Shown here: positions 8,128-16,056 of the stretch, piece after piece | How positions within the stretch are numbered: the first letter of the stretch is position 1 | How the letters are laid out: each line of letters opens with the position of its first letter | Made by a program: the position numbers and the translations under genes | The notes under the pieces: model-generated | Seen by the model: the letters and a program-made list of their open reading frames with translations, nothing else | Told to the model about the DNA's origin: nothing | Database searches by the model: none | Origin: Armatimonadota bacterium | Lineage (GTDB): Bacteria; Armatimonadota; HRBIN16 | Assembly (NCBI GenBank): GCA_026003175.1 | Contig: BPGT01000003.1 | Coordinates: 124,001-188,000 of the forward strand | DNA: 64,000 bases | Reading direction: 5' to 3'

Positions 8128-8207
8128 CCTCACCCCCGTCCCCTCTCCTGCGAGCAGAGGGGTGCCTGCTGACGTTTCCCCCTTCCCTCGTAGGGAAGGG
8201 GTTAGGT
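8128..8207 (+). repeat. Dispersed intergenic palindromic repeat, family A
   Basis: Begins CCTCACCCCCGTCCCCTCTC and ends near GGGGTTAGG, with two small hairpins (CCCCTCT...AGAGGGG and CCCCTTCCCT-type...AGGGAAGGGG). The same arrangement is at 49326-49403. Here it lies alone between the fusion gene and the prepilin gene. Confidence 0.75.
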
Positions 8208-8229
8208 CAACTAAAAAGGAGGTTCTACC

Positions 8230-8955
8230 ATGTGCCGAAAAGGCTTTACCCTGATGGAACTGCTGGTGGTCATTGCGATTATCGCCCTGCTGGCGGCGTT
8301 GATTTTTCCCGTCTTCTTTCGCGCCCGCGAGGCAGGACGCAAGACCACCTGTGCCTCCAACGTGCGCCAGTTGGCGCAGGCGTGGGTGATGTATGCGCAG
8401 GATTGGGATGAATGCACGCCCGGAGGCGCATACACCCGCTTCGCCGACAAATACACGGGCAGAAGCCCCGACGGCAAACGCTACACCGCGCTGTGGGCGT
8501 TGTTGCCATACGTGCGCAGCGACAAGATTTTCGTGTGCCCCACGCAGTTAGGCTGGGACTTCAGCACCACGAACCCTGCACTGGACACCCACCGCCCCCG
8601 TCAGGGCAGTTACACCTCCAACTACGAGGTGATGGACATCCCCCTGTCGGCGATAGAGCGGGTGTCGGAGCTCATCGTGTTTGCGGACAGTTACAACCCG
8701 TGGATGGACTGCATCCATGACTGCAGCAACTGCACGGGCGGGTGTAGCAGTTTCGTGTGGGATAGGATAGGCCGGGGATGTTATCAGGGGGATTGCACGA
8801 AGCGAACGGACTGGCATGGGGGTGGCATCAACATGGTGTTTGCGGACGGTCACACACGCTGGGCGCCGCTGGGCGGGATATACTATCGCAACTGGAAGCG
8901 CGACCTGCCGGAGTGGGACCCTCACTGGAACAAGCCGATTACGCAGGACTGGTAG
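8230..8955 (+). CDS. Prepilin-like protein with N-terminal methylation signal and H-x9-DG motif
   Basis: 241 residues, ATG 8230 behind AAAAAGGAGG. Residues 1-6 plus [20 protein letters not shown] form a class III prepilin leader (cleavage G/F) and hydrophobic helix. Then [27 protein letters not shown] is followed by a globular domain with several cysteines. The end carries [16 protein letters not shown], the H-x9-DG motif of PulG/DUF1559-like proteins that are abundant in Armatimonadota and Planctomycetes. It is probably processed by a prepilin peptidase and placed on the surface; its exact role is unknown. The pilus machinery is encoded at 19-29.6 kb. Confidence 0.85.
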   Translation: MCRKGFTLMELLVVIAIIALLAALIFPVFFRAREAGRKTTCASNVRQLAQAWVMYAQDWDECTPGGAYTRFADKYTGRSPDGKRYTALWALLPYVRSDKIFVCPTQLGWDFSTTNPALDTHRPRQGSYTSNYEVMDIPLSAIERVSELIVFADSYNPWMDCIHDCSNCTGGCSSFVWDRIGRGCYQGDCTKRTDWHGGGINMVFADGHTRWAPLGGIYYRNWKRDLPEWDPHWNKPITQDW

Positions 8956-8985
8956 AGGCGGGTTTCCTCTGCCATCTGGGGCGAG

Positions 8986-9032
8986 TATAATATGCAAGGG
9001 CTAAGTCAGCTCGACAGGAGCTTCGCCCTTGC
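8986..9032 (+). promoter_or_regulatory. Candidate -10 and leader hairpin of purB
   Basis: TATAAT at 8986-8991 without a convincing -35. An 8-bp inverted repeat GCAAGGGC (8994-9001) / GCCCTTGC (9025-9032) would form at the very 5' end of the transcript. It could be a leader structure or a terminator for the prepilin gene; no known purine riboswitch is visible. Confidence 0.35.
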
Positions 9033-9076
9033 CCAGAGAAAGAGCACAACGGAGCACTGGCAAACGGAGTGGACAC

Positions 9077-10369
9077 ATGATTGAACGCTATACCCGCCCT
9101 GAAATGGCGAAAATCTGGGATATCGAACACCGCACGCAGAAGTGGCTGGAGGTAGAGCTGGCGGTGTGTGATGGGCTGGCGGAATACGGTTATATCCCCC
9201 GCGAAGCGGCACAGACCATCCGCGAACGCGCCCGCTTTGACCTGAAGCGCATGGCGGAGCTGGAGAAGGAAACCCGTCATGACGTGATGGCGTTTGTGCG
9301 CAACGTGGAGGAGAACGTCGGCGAGGAGGGGCGCTATGTGCACTATGGCATCACCTCCTACGATGTGGTGGATACCACGCTGGCATTGTTGCTGCGCGAC
9401 TCGTGCGACCAGCTGATTGCCCGCAGCGGGCGACTGGCAGAGGTGATTGCCCGTCTGGCGAAGGAGCACAAGCACACGCCGATGATTGGGCGCACACACG
9501 GCATCCACGCCGAACCCATCACTTTCGGCTTCAAACTGGCAGGCTGGTACGATGAGATGCAACGTAACCTGCAGCGGCTGCGGTTCACGCGCGAGATGGT
9601 GAGCATGGGCAAGATCTCGGGGGCTGTGGGCATCCACGCCAACGTGGACCCGCGTGTGGAAGAATACGTGTGCGCCAGGTTGGGTTTGAAACCCGCGCCC
9701 GCTTCCACGCAGATTATCTCGCGCGACGTGCACGCCACCTACCTGAGCATGCTGAGCATCCTCGCCGCCTCACTGGAGCGGTTCGCCACGGAGCTGCGCA
9801 ACCTGCAACGCACGGAGATTCTGGAAGTGCAGGAGTACTTCGCGCCCGGACAAACAGGCTCCTCTGCCATGCCCCACAAGCGCAACCCGTGGAACTGTGA
9901 GACGGTCTCAGGACTGGCTCGCGTGGTGCGGGGGTACCTCATCCCCGCTTTAGAGAACATCGCCACCTGGCACGAGCGCGACCTGTCCAACTCCAGCGTG
10001 GAGCGTATCATCCTGCCCGACGCCAGCATTCTGGTGGACTGGATGCTGTGGAAACTCACCGACATTCTGGAACACCTCGCCGTTTTCCCCGACAACATGA
10101 TGCGCAACTTGCAAAAGTTCGGTGGACTGGTGTTCAGCGAACATGTGATGCTGGCGCTGGTGAGCAAGGGGCTGTCACGCGAGCAGGCGTACAGACTGGT
10201 GCAGCGCAACGCCGCGAAGGCATGGGAGGGAGCGGACTTCCAGCAGAGCCTGAAAGAGGACGAGGAGGTGCGCCGCGTGCTGAACGAGGAGGAGATTGAC
10301 CGCTGCTTTGACCTGCAACACCACCTGCGCTACGTGGACGTAACCTTCCGGCGATTGGGGCTGGAGTGA
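9077..10369 (+). CDS. purB: Adenylosuccinate lyase
   Basis: 430 residues from ATG 9077 (MIERYTRPEMAKIWD; an upstream GTG or ATG would only add non-family residues). It is a fumarase/aspartase superfamily enzyme that splits SAICAR and adenylosuccinate, releasing fumarate, in purine synthesis. Visible signatures: TSYDVVDT near 90, GRTHGIHAEPITFG near 140-155, and the mobile loop GQTGSSAMPHKRNP (about 260-273) with the catalytic serine. Length is normal for the short bacterial PurB. Other purine genes are not in the window. The next gene begins 4 bases downstream, so they may be cotranscribed. Confidence 0.95.
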   Translation: MIERYTRPEMAKIWDIEHRTQKWLEVELAVCDGLAEYGYIPREAAQTIRERARFDLKRMAELEKETRHDVMAFVRNVEENVGEEGRYVHYGITSYDVVDTTLALLLRDSCDQLIARSGRLAEVIARLAKEHKHTPMIGRTHGIHAEPITFGFKLAGWYDEMQRNLQRLRFTREMVSMGKISGAVGIHANVDPRVEEYVCARLGLKPAPASTQIISRDVHATYLSMLSILAASLERFATELRNLQRTEILEVQEYFAPGQTGSSAMPHKRNPWNCETVSGLARVVRGYLIPALENIATWHERDLSNSSVERIILPDASILVDWMLWKLTDILEHLAVFPDNMMRNLQKFGGLVFSEHVMLALVSKGLSREQAYRLVQRNAAKAWEGADFQQSLKEDEEVRRVLNEEEIDRCFDLQHHLRYVDVTFRRLGLE

Positions 10370-10373
10370 GGCG

Positions 10374-10628
10374 ATGGGGCGTCTGTTTGAGGATACAGAC
10401 CCGCATGTGGAGGAGATTCTGGTGCAGATGCTGCGCCAGGCTCCTCCCTGGCGCAAGATGCAGATGCTGGCGGAGTTAAACGCTACCGTGAAGGTGATGT
10501 TGCTCAGCGGTTTGCGCCAGCGCTATCCGAACGCCAGCGAAGCCGAACTGCGCCGACGACTGGCCGGCTTGCTGCTGGGTGAGGAACTGGCGAGCAAGGT
10601 GTACGGAGAACTGCCCGATGATACCTGA
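10374..10628 (+). CDS. Small helical protein paired with a nucleotidyltransferase
   Basis: 84 residues. It is mostly helical: DPHVEEILVQMLRQAPPWRKMQMLAELN, then LRQRYPNASEAELRRRLAGLLLGEEL. Small proteins of this type often precede nucleotidyltransferase-fold genes in Armatimonadota, Cyanobacteria and Chloroflexi (recollection, not searched). It overlaps the next gene by 11 bases. The two may form a toxin-antitoxin-like pair, in which case this would be the antitoxin-like partner; this is inference from gene order and size. Confidence 0.65.
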   Translation: MGRLFEDTDPHVEEILVQMLRQAPPWRKMQMLAELNATVKVMLLSGLRQRYPNASEAELRRRLAGLLLGEELASKVYGELPDDT

Positions 10629-11196
10629 ACCTGTAGCTGTTACGCTGCGGGTAACCTCTGTGCTGGAGTCGCTTGGGGTGTCCTACGCGATTTCGGGTTC
10701 GCTGGCGAGCGCACTGTACGGCGTTGCTCGCGCTACCCAGGACGTTGATATTATCGCTGACCTCCAACCTGCGCATGTGCGTTCCATGGTAGACAGGCTC
10801 ATCGGGGAGTTTTACATCGATGATGAGGTAGCTGCACGAGAAGTGGTACACCGGGGAAGTTTTAACCTGATTCACCGCGAGTCCATGTTCAAGGTGGACA
10901 TCTTCGTCGCACGCAACCATCCGCTGGACAAAGCAGTACTTGCCAGAGCCAGACGGCAGGTGCTTCACACCGAGCCAGAGGTTTCCGCTTCACTCATTAG
11001 CCCGGAAGATGCTATTGTTGCCAAGTTACTCTGGTACCGGCAAGGACGGGAGGTTTCTGACAGGCAGTGGCGGGATGTAGTTGGTATGCTGCGTGTGCTG
11101 GGCAACAGTATGGACAGAACGTACCTCAAACAGTTTGCACAGCAGATGGGAGTCAGCGACCTGCTCCAGAAGGCTGAAGCGGAGGCAAATTTGTAA
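10618..11196 (+). CDS. Nucleotidyltransferase-fold protein (DUF6036/MNT-like)
   Basis: 192 residues from ATG 10618, inside the end of the preceding gene. Residues 25-50 carry the pol-beta nucleotidyltransferase signature: GSLASALYG followed by TQDVDIIADL, with the metal-binding D-x-D. The remainder (FNLIHRESMFKVDIFVARNHPLDKAVLARAR, then SPEDAIVAKLLWYR) matches the general layout of DUF6036/AbiEii-like proteins. Members of these families include toxins that modify tRNA 3' ends; a specific activity cannot be assigned from sequence alone. The 11-base overlap with the 84-residue gene implies coupled translation. Confidence 0.72.
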   Translation: MIPEPVAVTLRVTSVLESLGVSYAISGSLASALYGVARATQDVDIIADLQPAHVRSMVDRLIGEFYIDDEVAAREVVHRGSFNLIHRESMFKVDIFVARNHPLDKAVLARARRQVLHTEPEVSASLISPEDAIVAKLLWYRQGREVSDRQWRDVVGMLRVLGNSMDRTYLKQFAQQMGVSDLLQKAEAEANL

Positions 11197-11325
11197 GAAG
11201 AAGGCTTTCCCCGTCGTGGTGAGTACAACCGAAGGTTCCCTTCGAACGGACACCTGGCTAACCCTGGCAGGAGACTTGCGCGATGCCCCCGAAGAACAAG
11301 GAAGTATAGGGGAGGGAAACGGAGG

Positions 11326-13821
11326 ATGCTTGCGATGTTTTGCGCGATTGCCACGTTAGCGATGGTTCAGCAACCCGTGACGCTGGAACTCGTCAGAGGG
11401 GGCAAAAGCGATTACGCCATCGTGATACCGCAAAATGCTTCGCCGTCGCAGAGACGTGCAGCGGAAGAGTTACAACGCTTCCTGCAGCAAATCACCGATG
11501 CCCTGCTGCCTATCGTCACCGACGAGCCTGCCTCGCTGGCGCAGGTACGTAAAGCCATCGCGCTGGGCGATAACCGTTTGCTGCGCGAAAGCGGGGTGCA
11601 GGTAGACTGGAAAGCGCTGGGCGACGAGGGTTTTGCCATCATCCCCCAGCCGCCGCACCTGTTTATCGCAGGCAGTGCCAAACGCGGCGCGATGTACGGC
11701 GTGTACAGCTTTCTGGAGGACGACCTCGGCTGCCGATGGTACTCCTCGAAGGTCAGCTTCATCCCGAAGAAACGCAACCTCACGGTGAAGATGACGCCGC
11801 GTACCGAAGTGCCAGCCTTTGAGTACCGCGAACCCTACTTCACCGACGCCTGGGATAAAGACTGGGCAGCGCGCAACCGCGTCAACGGTACTTTCCCTCG
11901 ACTGGACGAGAGCACGGGGGGCAAGGTCTCCTACGGACCTTTCGTGCATACGTTCTACGCGCTGGTGCCGCCTGAGAAATATGCCAGAGAGCATCCCGAA
12001 TACTATTCGTTGGTGAAGGGCGTACGCGATACACAGCGTGGGCAACTGTGTCTGACCAACCCCGATGTGCTGCGCATCGCCACCGAGACGGTCAAACGCT
12101 GGATACGCGAACAACCGCAGGCGACCATCTTCTCCGTTTCCCAGAACGATTGGACGAACCCGTGCGAGTGCGAGAACTGTCGGCGCATCGTGGAAGAGGA
12201 GGGTTCTGAATCGGGACCTGTGCTGCGCTTTGTGAACGCGCTGGCGGAGGAGATTGAGAAGGAATATCCCGATAAACTGATAGACACTCTGGCCTACTGG
12301 TACACCGAAGACCCGCCAAAGTATGTTCGCCCCCGGCGCAACGTACGGGTGCGTCTGGCTCCTATCGGTGCATGTTTTGCCCACCCGTTCGGCACGTGCA
12401 AGGAGAACATGAAGCAGTTCCGGAACCTGCAGGCGTGGGCGCGCATCACCGACCAGCTATACATCTGGCACTACACCACCAACTTCGCACACTACCTGAT
12501 GCCCTTTCCCAATTTTGATGAGCTGGAACGCAGCCTTGCCATCTACCGCGAGAACGGGGTGAAGGGCGTGTTTTATCAGGGTAACTACTCGCCCGGTGGA
12601 GGGGGAGAGTTCAACGAGCTGCGCGCCTGGGTGCTCGCCAAGCTGATGTGGAACCCCGACAGGGACTTCTGGGCGCTGGTGGACGATTTCCTGCGCGGTT
12701 ATTACGGCAAAGCGGCGCCGTACATCCGTCGCTATATCGACCTGATGCACCAGCCTGTGCGCGAAGGCAAAACCGATTCGGAAGACCGACGTGCCCATGT
12801 GCGCATCTTTGACCCGCCCAGCGCTCCGTACCTGCGCCCCGAATTGCTGCAACAGGCACAGAAACTGTTCGACTCAGCGGAGAAGGCGGTACGCAACGAG
12901 CCCGAAGTGCTGTCTCGTGTGCAGCACGCCCGCCTGTGGGTGGAGTACACCCAGCTGGTACAGCGCATCGGCAAATGGCAGGTGGTGGGTGACCAGTACA
13001 TGGCGGGGCGGGACCCCGAAACGCTGCGCCTGCGAGACATCGTGCTGGAGAAAATCCAGCGATTCGGCATCACCAACGTGGAGGAATGGAACCCCGTCCA
13101 GAAGTTCATCGAGCGCATCACCGCTCAGGATAAACAGTCCTACCCGGTGGTGACGTTGCAGAACAGTGCGCTGCGTGTAGACATCGTGCCTGCGCTGGGC
13201 GGACGCATTGTGCGCATCGTGCAAACAGGTAAGGAGCGCAACCTGCTGACCGATTCTGGCAGCACCCCCGAAGCGCCCGCGGACGGCGGGTATGAGGAGT
13301 ACGCCACCCGGGAGTATCGCAGCACCGGCTGGCGTGACGCGTTCAGCGTAAAGGCGGCTTCGCCCTCGCAGGTACTGCTGGAGCTGAAACTGCCCAATGG
13401 GCTGGAGGTACTGCGCACCATCAGCCTGATAGGCGATGCGCCTCAGCTGGTGGTGGAAAGCACCTATCGTAACGGTGGGCAGTCGCCACTTCGCGTCAGC
13501 CCGCGCAGTCACCCTGAGTTTGCCTACGGGGAAGGGGCGCGTTACACATGGCGAAGCGTGGGCGGTGCAAAGGGCGAGCAGGCGGTGGCGGATTTCGGGT
13601 ACATGGAACTGAAGGGGGAAAACCTGCCCGATGGCGAGATAGCCCTGCAAGCACGCGGGATGCCCACACTGCGTCTGCGCTTCCCCCGCGAGCAGGTGGA
13701 GCAGGTGTATCTGAACTGGCATGCCCCCGCCCGTCGCGCCAATATCGAGCTGTTCTTGCCAGAGAAGGAACTGCAGCCCGGGGAGAGCATGACGCTGGGG
13801 TGGGAAGTAAACGTGCAGTAG
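11326..13821 (+). CDS. DUF4838 glycoside-hydrolase-like protein with C-terminal mutarotase-like domain
   Basis: 831 residues, ATG 11326 behind GGAGGGAAACGGAGG. There is a short N-terminal signal-like segment (MLAMFCAIATLAMVQQ). Residues 25-130 resemble the N-terminal domain of alpha-glucuronidase/GH20-type enzymes (SQRRAAEELQRFLQQITD, YGVYSFLEDDLGCRWY). Residues 150-500 are the DUF4838 barrel, including SVSQNDWTNPCECENCRRI and WHYTTNFAHYLMPFPNFDEL. The last 220 residues (YPVVTLQNSALRVDIVPALG onward) look like a beta-sandwich of the galactose-mutarotase type. DUF4838 proteins are thought to act on plant or host polysaccharides, but the substrate is not known. It stands alone, with no sugar transporter adjacent. 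Confidence 0.8.
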   Translation: MLAMFCAIATLAMVQQPVTLELVRGGKSDYAIVIPQNASPSQRRAAEELQRFLQQITDALLPIVTDEPASLAQVRKAIALGDNRLLRESGVQVDWKALGDEGFAIIPQPPHLFIAGSAKRGAMYGVYSFLEDDLGCRWYSSKVSFIPKKRNLTVKMTPRTEVPAFEYREPYFTDAWDKDWAARNRVNGTFPRLDESTGGKVSYGPFVHTFYALVPPEKYAREHPEYYSLVKGVRDTQRGQLCLTNPDVLRIATETVKRWIREQPQATIFSVSQNDWTNPCECENCRRIVEEEGSESGPVLRFVNALAEEIEKEYPDKLIDTLAYWYTEDPPKYVRPRRNVRVRLAPIGACFAHPFGTCKENMKQFRNLQAWARITDQLYIWHYTTNFAHYLMPFPNFDELERSLAIYRENGVKGVFYQGNYSPGGGGEFNELRAWVLAKLMWNPDRDFWALVDDFLRGYYGKAAPYIRRYIDLMHQPVREGKTDSEDRRAHVRIFDPPSAPYLRPELLQQAQKLFDSAEKAVRNEPEVLSRVQHARLWVEYTQLVQRIGKWQVVGDQYMAGRDPETLRLRDIVLEKIQRFGITNVEEWNPVQKFIERITAQDKQSYPVVTLQNSALRVDIVPALGGRIVRIVQTGKERNLLTDSGSTPEAPADGGYEEYATREYRSTGWRDAFSVKAASPSQVLLELKLPNGLEVLRTISLIGDAPQLVVESTYRNGGQSPLRVSPRSHPEFAYGEGARYTWRSVGGAKGEQAVADFGYMELKGENLPDGEIALQARGMPTLRLRFPREQVEQVYLNWHAPARRANIELFLPEKELQPGESMTLGWEVNVQ

Positions 13822-13894
13822 CGACTGACGTCATCATCTCGTGTCCTTGCGAGACACGCAGTGCCGAAGCAATCTGCTGGCTCAACATGACTTG

Positions 13895-13923
13895 TTGACA
13901 ATCTTCGTTTTTCGTATTACTAT
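13895..13923 (+). promoter_or_regulatory. Promoter of the YbaK/hemerythrin pair
   Basis: TTGACA (13895-13900), 17-base spacer, TACTAT (13918-13923), 38 bases before ATG 13962. Confidence 0.7.
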
Positions 13924-13961
13924 ACTATTGCCTACATTCACGGCACAAGGGGGTGCACGTC

Positions 13962-14429
13962 ATGCCTGCGCGCAAATTGAAGGAGTTCCTCGACAGCCAC
14001 AATGTGAAGTACGTCAGCATCACCCACTCACGCGCCTATACCTCTCAGGAGGTTGCCGCTTCCGCACACATCCGGGGCAAGGAGTTTGCCAAGACGGTGA
14101 TGGTGAAGCTGGACGGCAAGATGGCGATGGCGGTGTTGCCCGCAACCCGCAGGGTAGATCTGGATGCCCTGAAGCAGGCGGCGGGTGCACAACGCGCCGA
14201 ACTTGCTACTGAGCAAGAGTTTCAGTACATGTTCCCCGAGTGCGAAACGGGCGCGATGCCACCCTTCGGCAACCTGTACGGGATGGAGGTATACGCGGAT
14301 GCCAGCCTCGCCGAAGACGAGGAAATCGCCTTTAACGCCGGTTCGCACGTCGAGGTCATTCGAATGGCGTACAGGGATTTTGAACGACTGGTGCAACCGA
14401 AGATAGCAAACATCGCCATGGTGAAATGA
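13962..14429 (+). CDS. YbaK/ProX-type aminoacyl-tRNA deacylase domain protein
   Basis: 155 residues from ATG 13962 (AAGGGGG upstream; GTG 13953 would give three more residues). A single YbaK/EbsC-like editing domain is visible: KYVSITHSRAYTSQEVA near 15-30, GKEFAKTVMVKLDGKMAMAVLPA with the conserved lysine, and MPPFGNLYGMEVYAD near 105. Family members hydrolyse mischarged tRNA (Ala-tRNA-Pro, Cys-tRNA-Pro) or act as stress-linked regulators. A substrate cannot be chosen from sequence. The stop overlaps the next start (ATGA), so it is cotranslated with a hemerythrin. Confidence 0.82.
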   Translation: MPARKLKEFLDSHNVKYVSITHSRAYTSQEVAASAHIRGKEFAKTVMVKLDGKMAMAVLPATRRVDLDALKQAAGAQRAELATEQEFQYMFPECETGAMPPFGNLYGMEVYADASLAEDEEIAFNAGSHVEVIRMAYRDFERLVQPKIANIAMVK

Positions 14430-14878
14430 TGGAAAGACATCCGTCGCTCCACCCGCTAAGCCATGACCATCATCATGGGCTAGTGCAGGCACGTCGGCTC
14501 TCCAGGTCTGCAGGGCAACCACAAGAGGAAGCCTTACAGGTAGTGCGCGCCTTTCTCAGGTTCGCACACTCTGCATTGAGGGAGCATTTTCGCGTGGAGG
14601 AAGAGGTGCTTTTGCCTGCCTTGTCGCCGTACCTGCCGATTGCCTCCGACGAGCAGTGTCAGCGTATGCTGCAAGAGCATCAGCAGATTTGGCGCCATGT
14701 CGATTCCCTGCACTCTGCCATACAGCGGAACGAGATTCCCATGCACCTGCTGGCTGAGACCGCCAGCCTTCTGGAGAGGCACATTCGCTTCGAAGAGCGC
14801 GAGATGTTTCCGCGGCTGGAGAGCCTGCTCTCCGAGGAGGCGTTACAAGAGCTGGGAGAGATGCTACGTGGCAAGTAA
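14426..14878 (+). CDS. Hemerythrin HHE-domain protein
   Basis: 150 residues, start overlapping the upstream stop. The di-iron ligands expected of an HHE four-helix bundle are visible: HDHHH near residue 14, HSALREHFRVEEEVLLPAL with H-x3-E near 48-60, EHQQIWRHVD near 86, and HIRFEEREMFPRLE near 115-128. Such proteins bind O2, NO or iron. Its position next to the RIC/NO-reductase operon (convergent, across a bidirectional terminator) suggests a role in NO or oxygen stress. That role is inferred from context. Confidence 0.85.
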   Translation: MMERHPSLHPLSHDHHHGLVQARRLSRSAGQPQEEALQVVRAFLRFAHSALREHFRVEEEVLLPALSPYLPIASDEQCQRMLQEHQQIWRHVDSLHSAIQRNEIPMHLLAETASLLERHIRFEEREMFPRLESLLSEEALQELGEMLRGK

Positions 14879-14902
14879 GCGCATGTCATCACACCCTCGA
14901 CA

Positions 14903-14932
14903 CGACGGAGCGTGTAGGCTCACGCTCCGTCG
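14903..14932. terminator. Bidirectional terminator between hemerythrin gene and ric
   Basis: Perfect 12-bp stem CGACGGAGCGTG / CACGCTCCGTCG, 6-base loop, midway between two convergent genes. Confidence 0.7.
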
Positions 14933-14959
14933 CTAGGGACTTTAGCGGTCGTATCCTGA

Positions 14960-15679
14960 TTATCGGCGAAGCAAACTTTCTTCCAGCGCGATGGCGCGGG
15001 GGTGGAGAATGTTATTCTCCTTATGGATGTGCAGGTGCAGGTCTTTCTCCAGCGCCTCCAGTGCCTCCAGCATCGCGCGGGTGGTTGGGCAGGCGTCTTC
15101 GGCAGGAGTGTAATCGTTGGTAAGGCGACGCAGTTCCTGCAGTGCCTGCGCTGCGTTGTCGTGCTCGTATTCCATCATGCGGATAGGGTTTGCCACCGTG
15201 CCGAAGTGGAAACGTAGCGGAGCGTTCGCCTGCTCCATCTGCATGATGGCAGGGAACAGCACGTTTTCCTCCTTCTGCATATGCAGTTGCAGTTCAAAGC
15301 GCAGGTTCTCGTAGACATCACGCACCTCATCCCATTCGGGGTGGCGCTCGCGGTGGGCATCCGCCACTTTTCGCGTCAGCTCGCTGAGGCGTGGTAGCTC
15401 GCGCCGTAGATATTCGTGGTGGGTTGATACAATGTGCTCGCACAGCTCGGATAGCGTGGCTTGCGACCAGTTACGTTCCTCTGGTTCGCTGACCTGCTCC
15501 GCCTCCAGCAGCTGGCGGACGACCTCGTCTACCTGCAATTGCTTCTCTGCGCATGCCTGCTGCAACGTCTTCTTACCGCCACAGCAGTAGTCAATACCCA
15601 TCTGCTCGAACACACGTGCACGAGCAGGACGCTCGATAACCAGCTGTGCCACAGTTGCGTTTGTGTCAATCGTGTTCAT
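14960..15679 (-). CDS. ric: Iron-sulfur cluster repair di-iron protein (RIC/ScdA/YtfE)
   Basis: 239 residues. The N-terminal ScdA_N domain has FEQMGIDYCCGGKKTLQQAC (residues about 24-43) with the conserved CC pair. The C-terminal hemerythrin-like domain has HHEYLRRELPRL near 87, HMQKEENVLFPAI near 133, YEHDNAAQAL near 172 and LHIHKENNILHPRA near 215. RIC proteins repair Fe-S clusters damaged by NO or peroxide. The gene has AAGGAGG before ATG 15679 and lies last in the NO-reductase/cupin/ric operon. Confidence 0.92.
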   Translation of the reverse strand: MNTIDTNATVAQLVIERPARARVFEQMGIDYCCGGKKTLQQACAEKQLQVDEVVRQLLEAEQVSEPEERNWSQATLSELCEHIVSTHHEYLRRELPRLSELTRKVADAHRERHPEWDEVRDVYENLRFELQLHMQKEENVLFPAIMQMEQANAPLRFHFGTVANPIRMMEYEHDNAAQALQELRRLTNDYTPAEDACPTTRAMLEALEALEKDLHLHIHKENNILHPRAIALEESLLRR

Positions 15680-15711
15680 TTCCGTTCTCCTCCTTACAGA
15701 TGTTTTGTATA

Positions 15712-16029
15712 CTATCTGAGCAGCACCAGCAGCATTACCACCGGCGTCTTCGCCACTACGCTATGGGGCAGATTGGGGGTCATGTACACCCATGTGCCTG
15801 CAGTGGCGGTGCGCTGGTCTGCGCCGAGCGTCAGGTCTGCCTCACCCTGCACGAAATGAAGCAAGGCAGGCGTGGATGCGGTATGCTCGGAAAGGTCTTG
15901 CCCTTTGTCGAAACCGAAGAGCACCACCTTCACGTGTTCATCCTGATATAGCGTGCGGCTCAGGATGCCGTCACGCGGGATTTCCACCTGCTGCGCCAGG
16001 TCGGTTAAGTAAAGGTACGGGCTGTGCAT
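15712..16029 (-). CDS. Small cupin-domain protein
   Basis: 105 residues, a single cupin fold. GKGQ-like DKGQDLSEHTASTPALLHFVQGEADLTLG is followed by GTWVYMTPNLPHSVVA, giving the two cupin motifs with a few metal-ligand histidines/glutamates. AGGAGG precedes ATG 16029. It lies between the NO reductase gene and ric with short gaps, so is presumably cotranscribed. Small cupins are frequent next to NO-stress genes, but the ligand and activity are unknown. Confidence 0.8.
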   Translation of the reverse strand: MHSPYLYLTDLAQQVEIPRDGILSRTLYQDEHVKVVLFGFDKGQDLSEHTASTPALLHFVQGEADLTLGADQRTATAGTWVYMTPNLPHSVVAKTPVVMLLVLLR

Positions 16030-16056
16030 GATGTGCCTCCTGCGTCGAACGGATTT

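Noticed and set aside
13840-13885. Degenerate dispersed repeat (TTGCGAGACACGCAGTGCCG, then AAGCAATCT)
   Set aside because: It resembles a repeat seen in other genomes, but there is no second copy in this window to support it.
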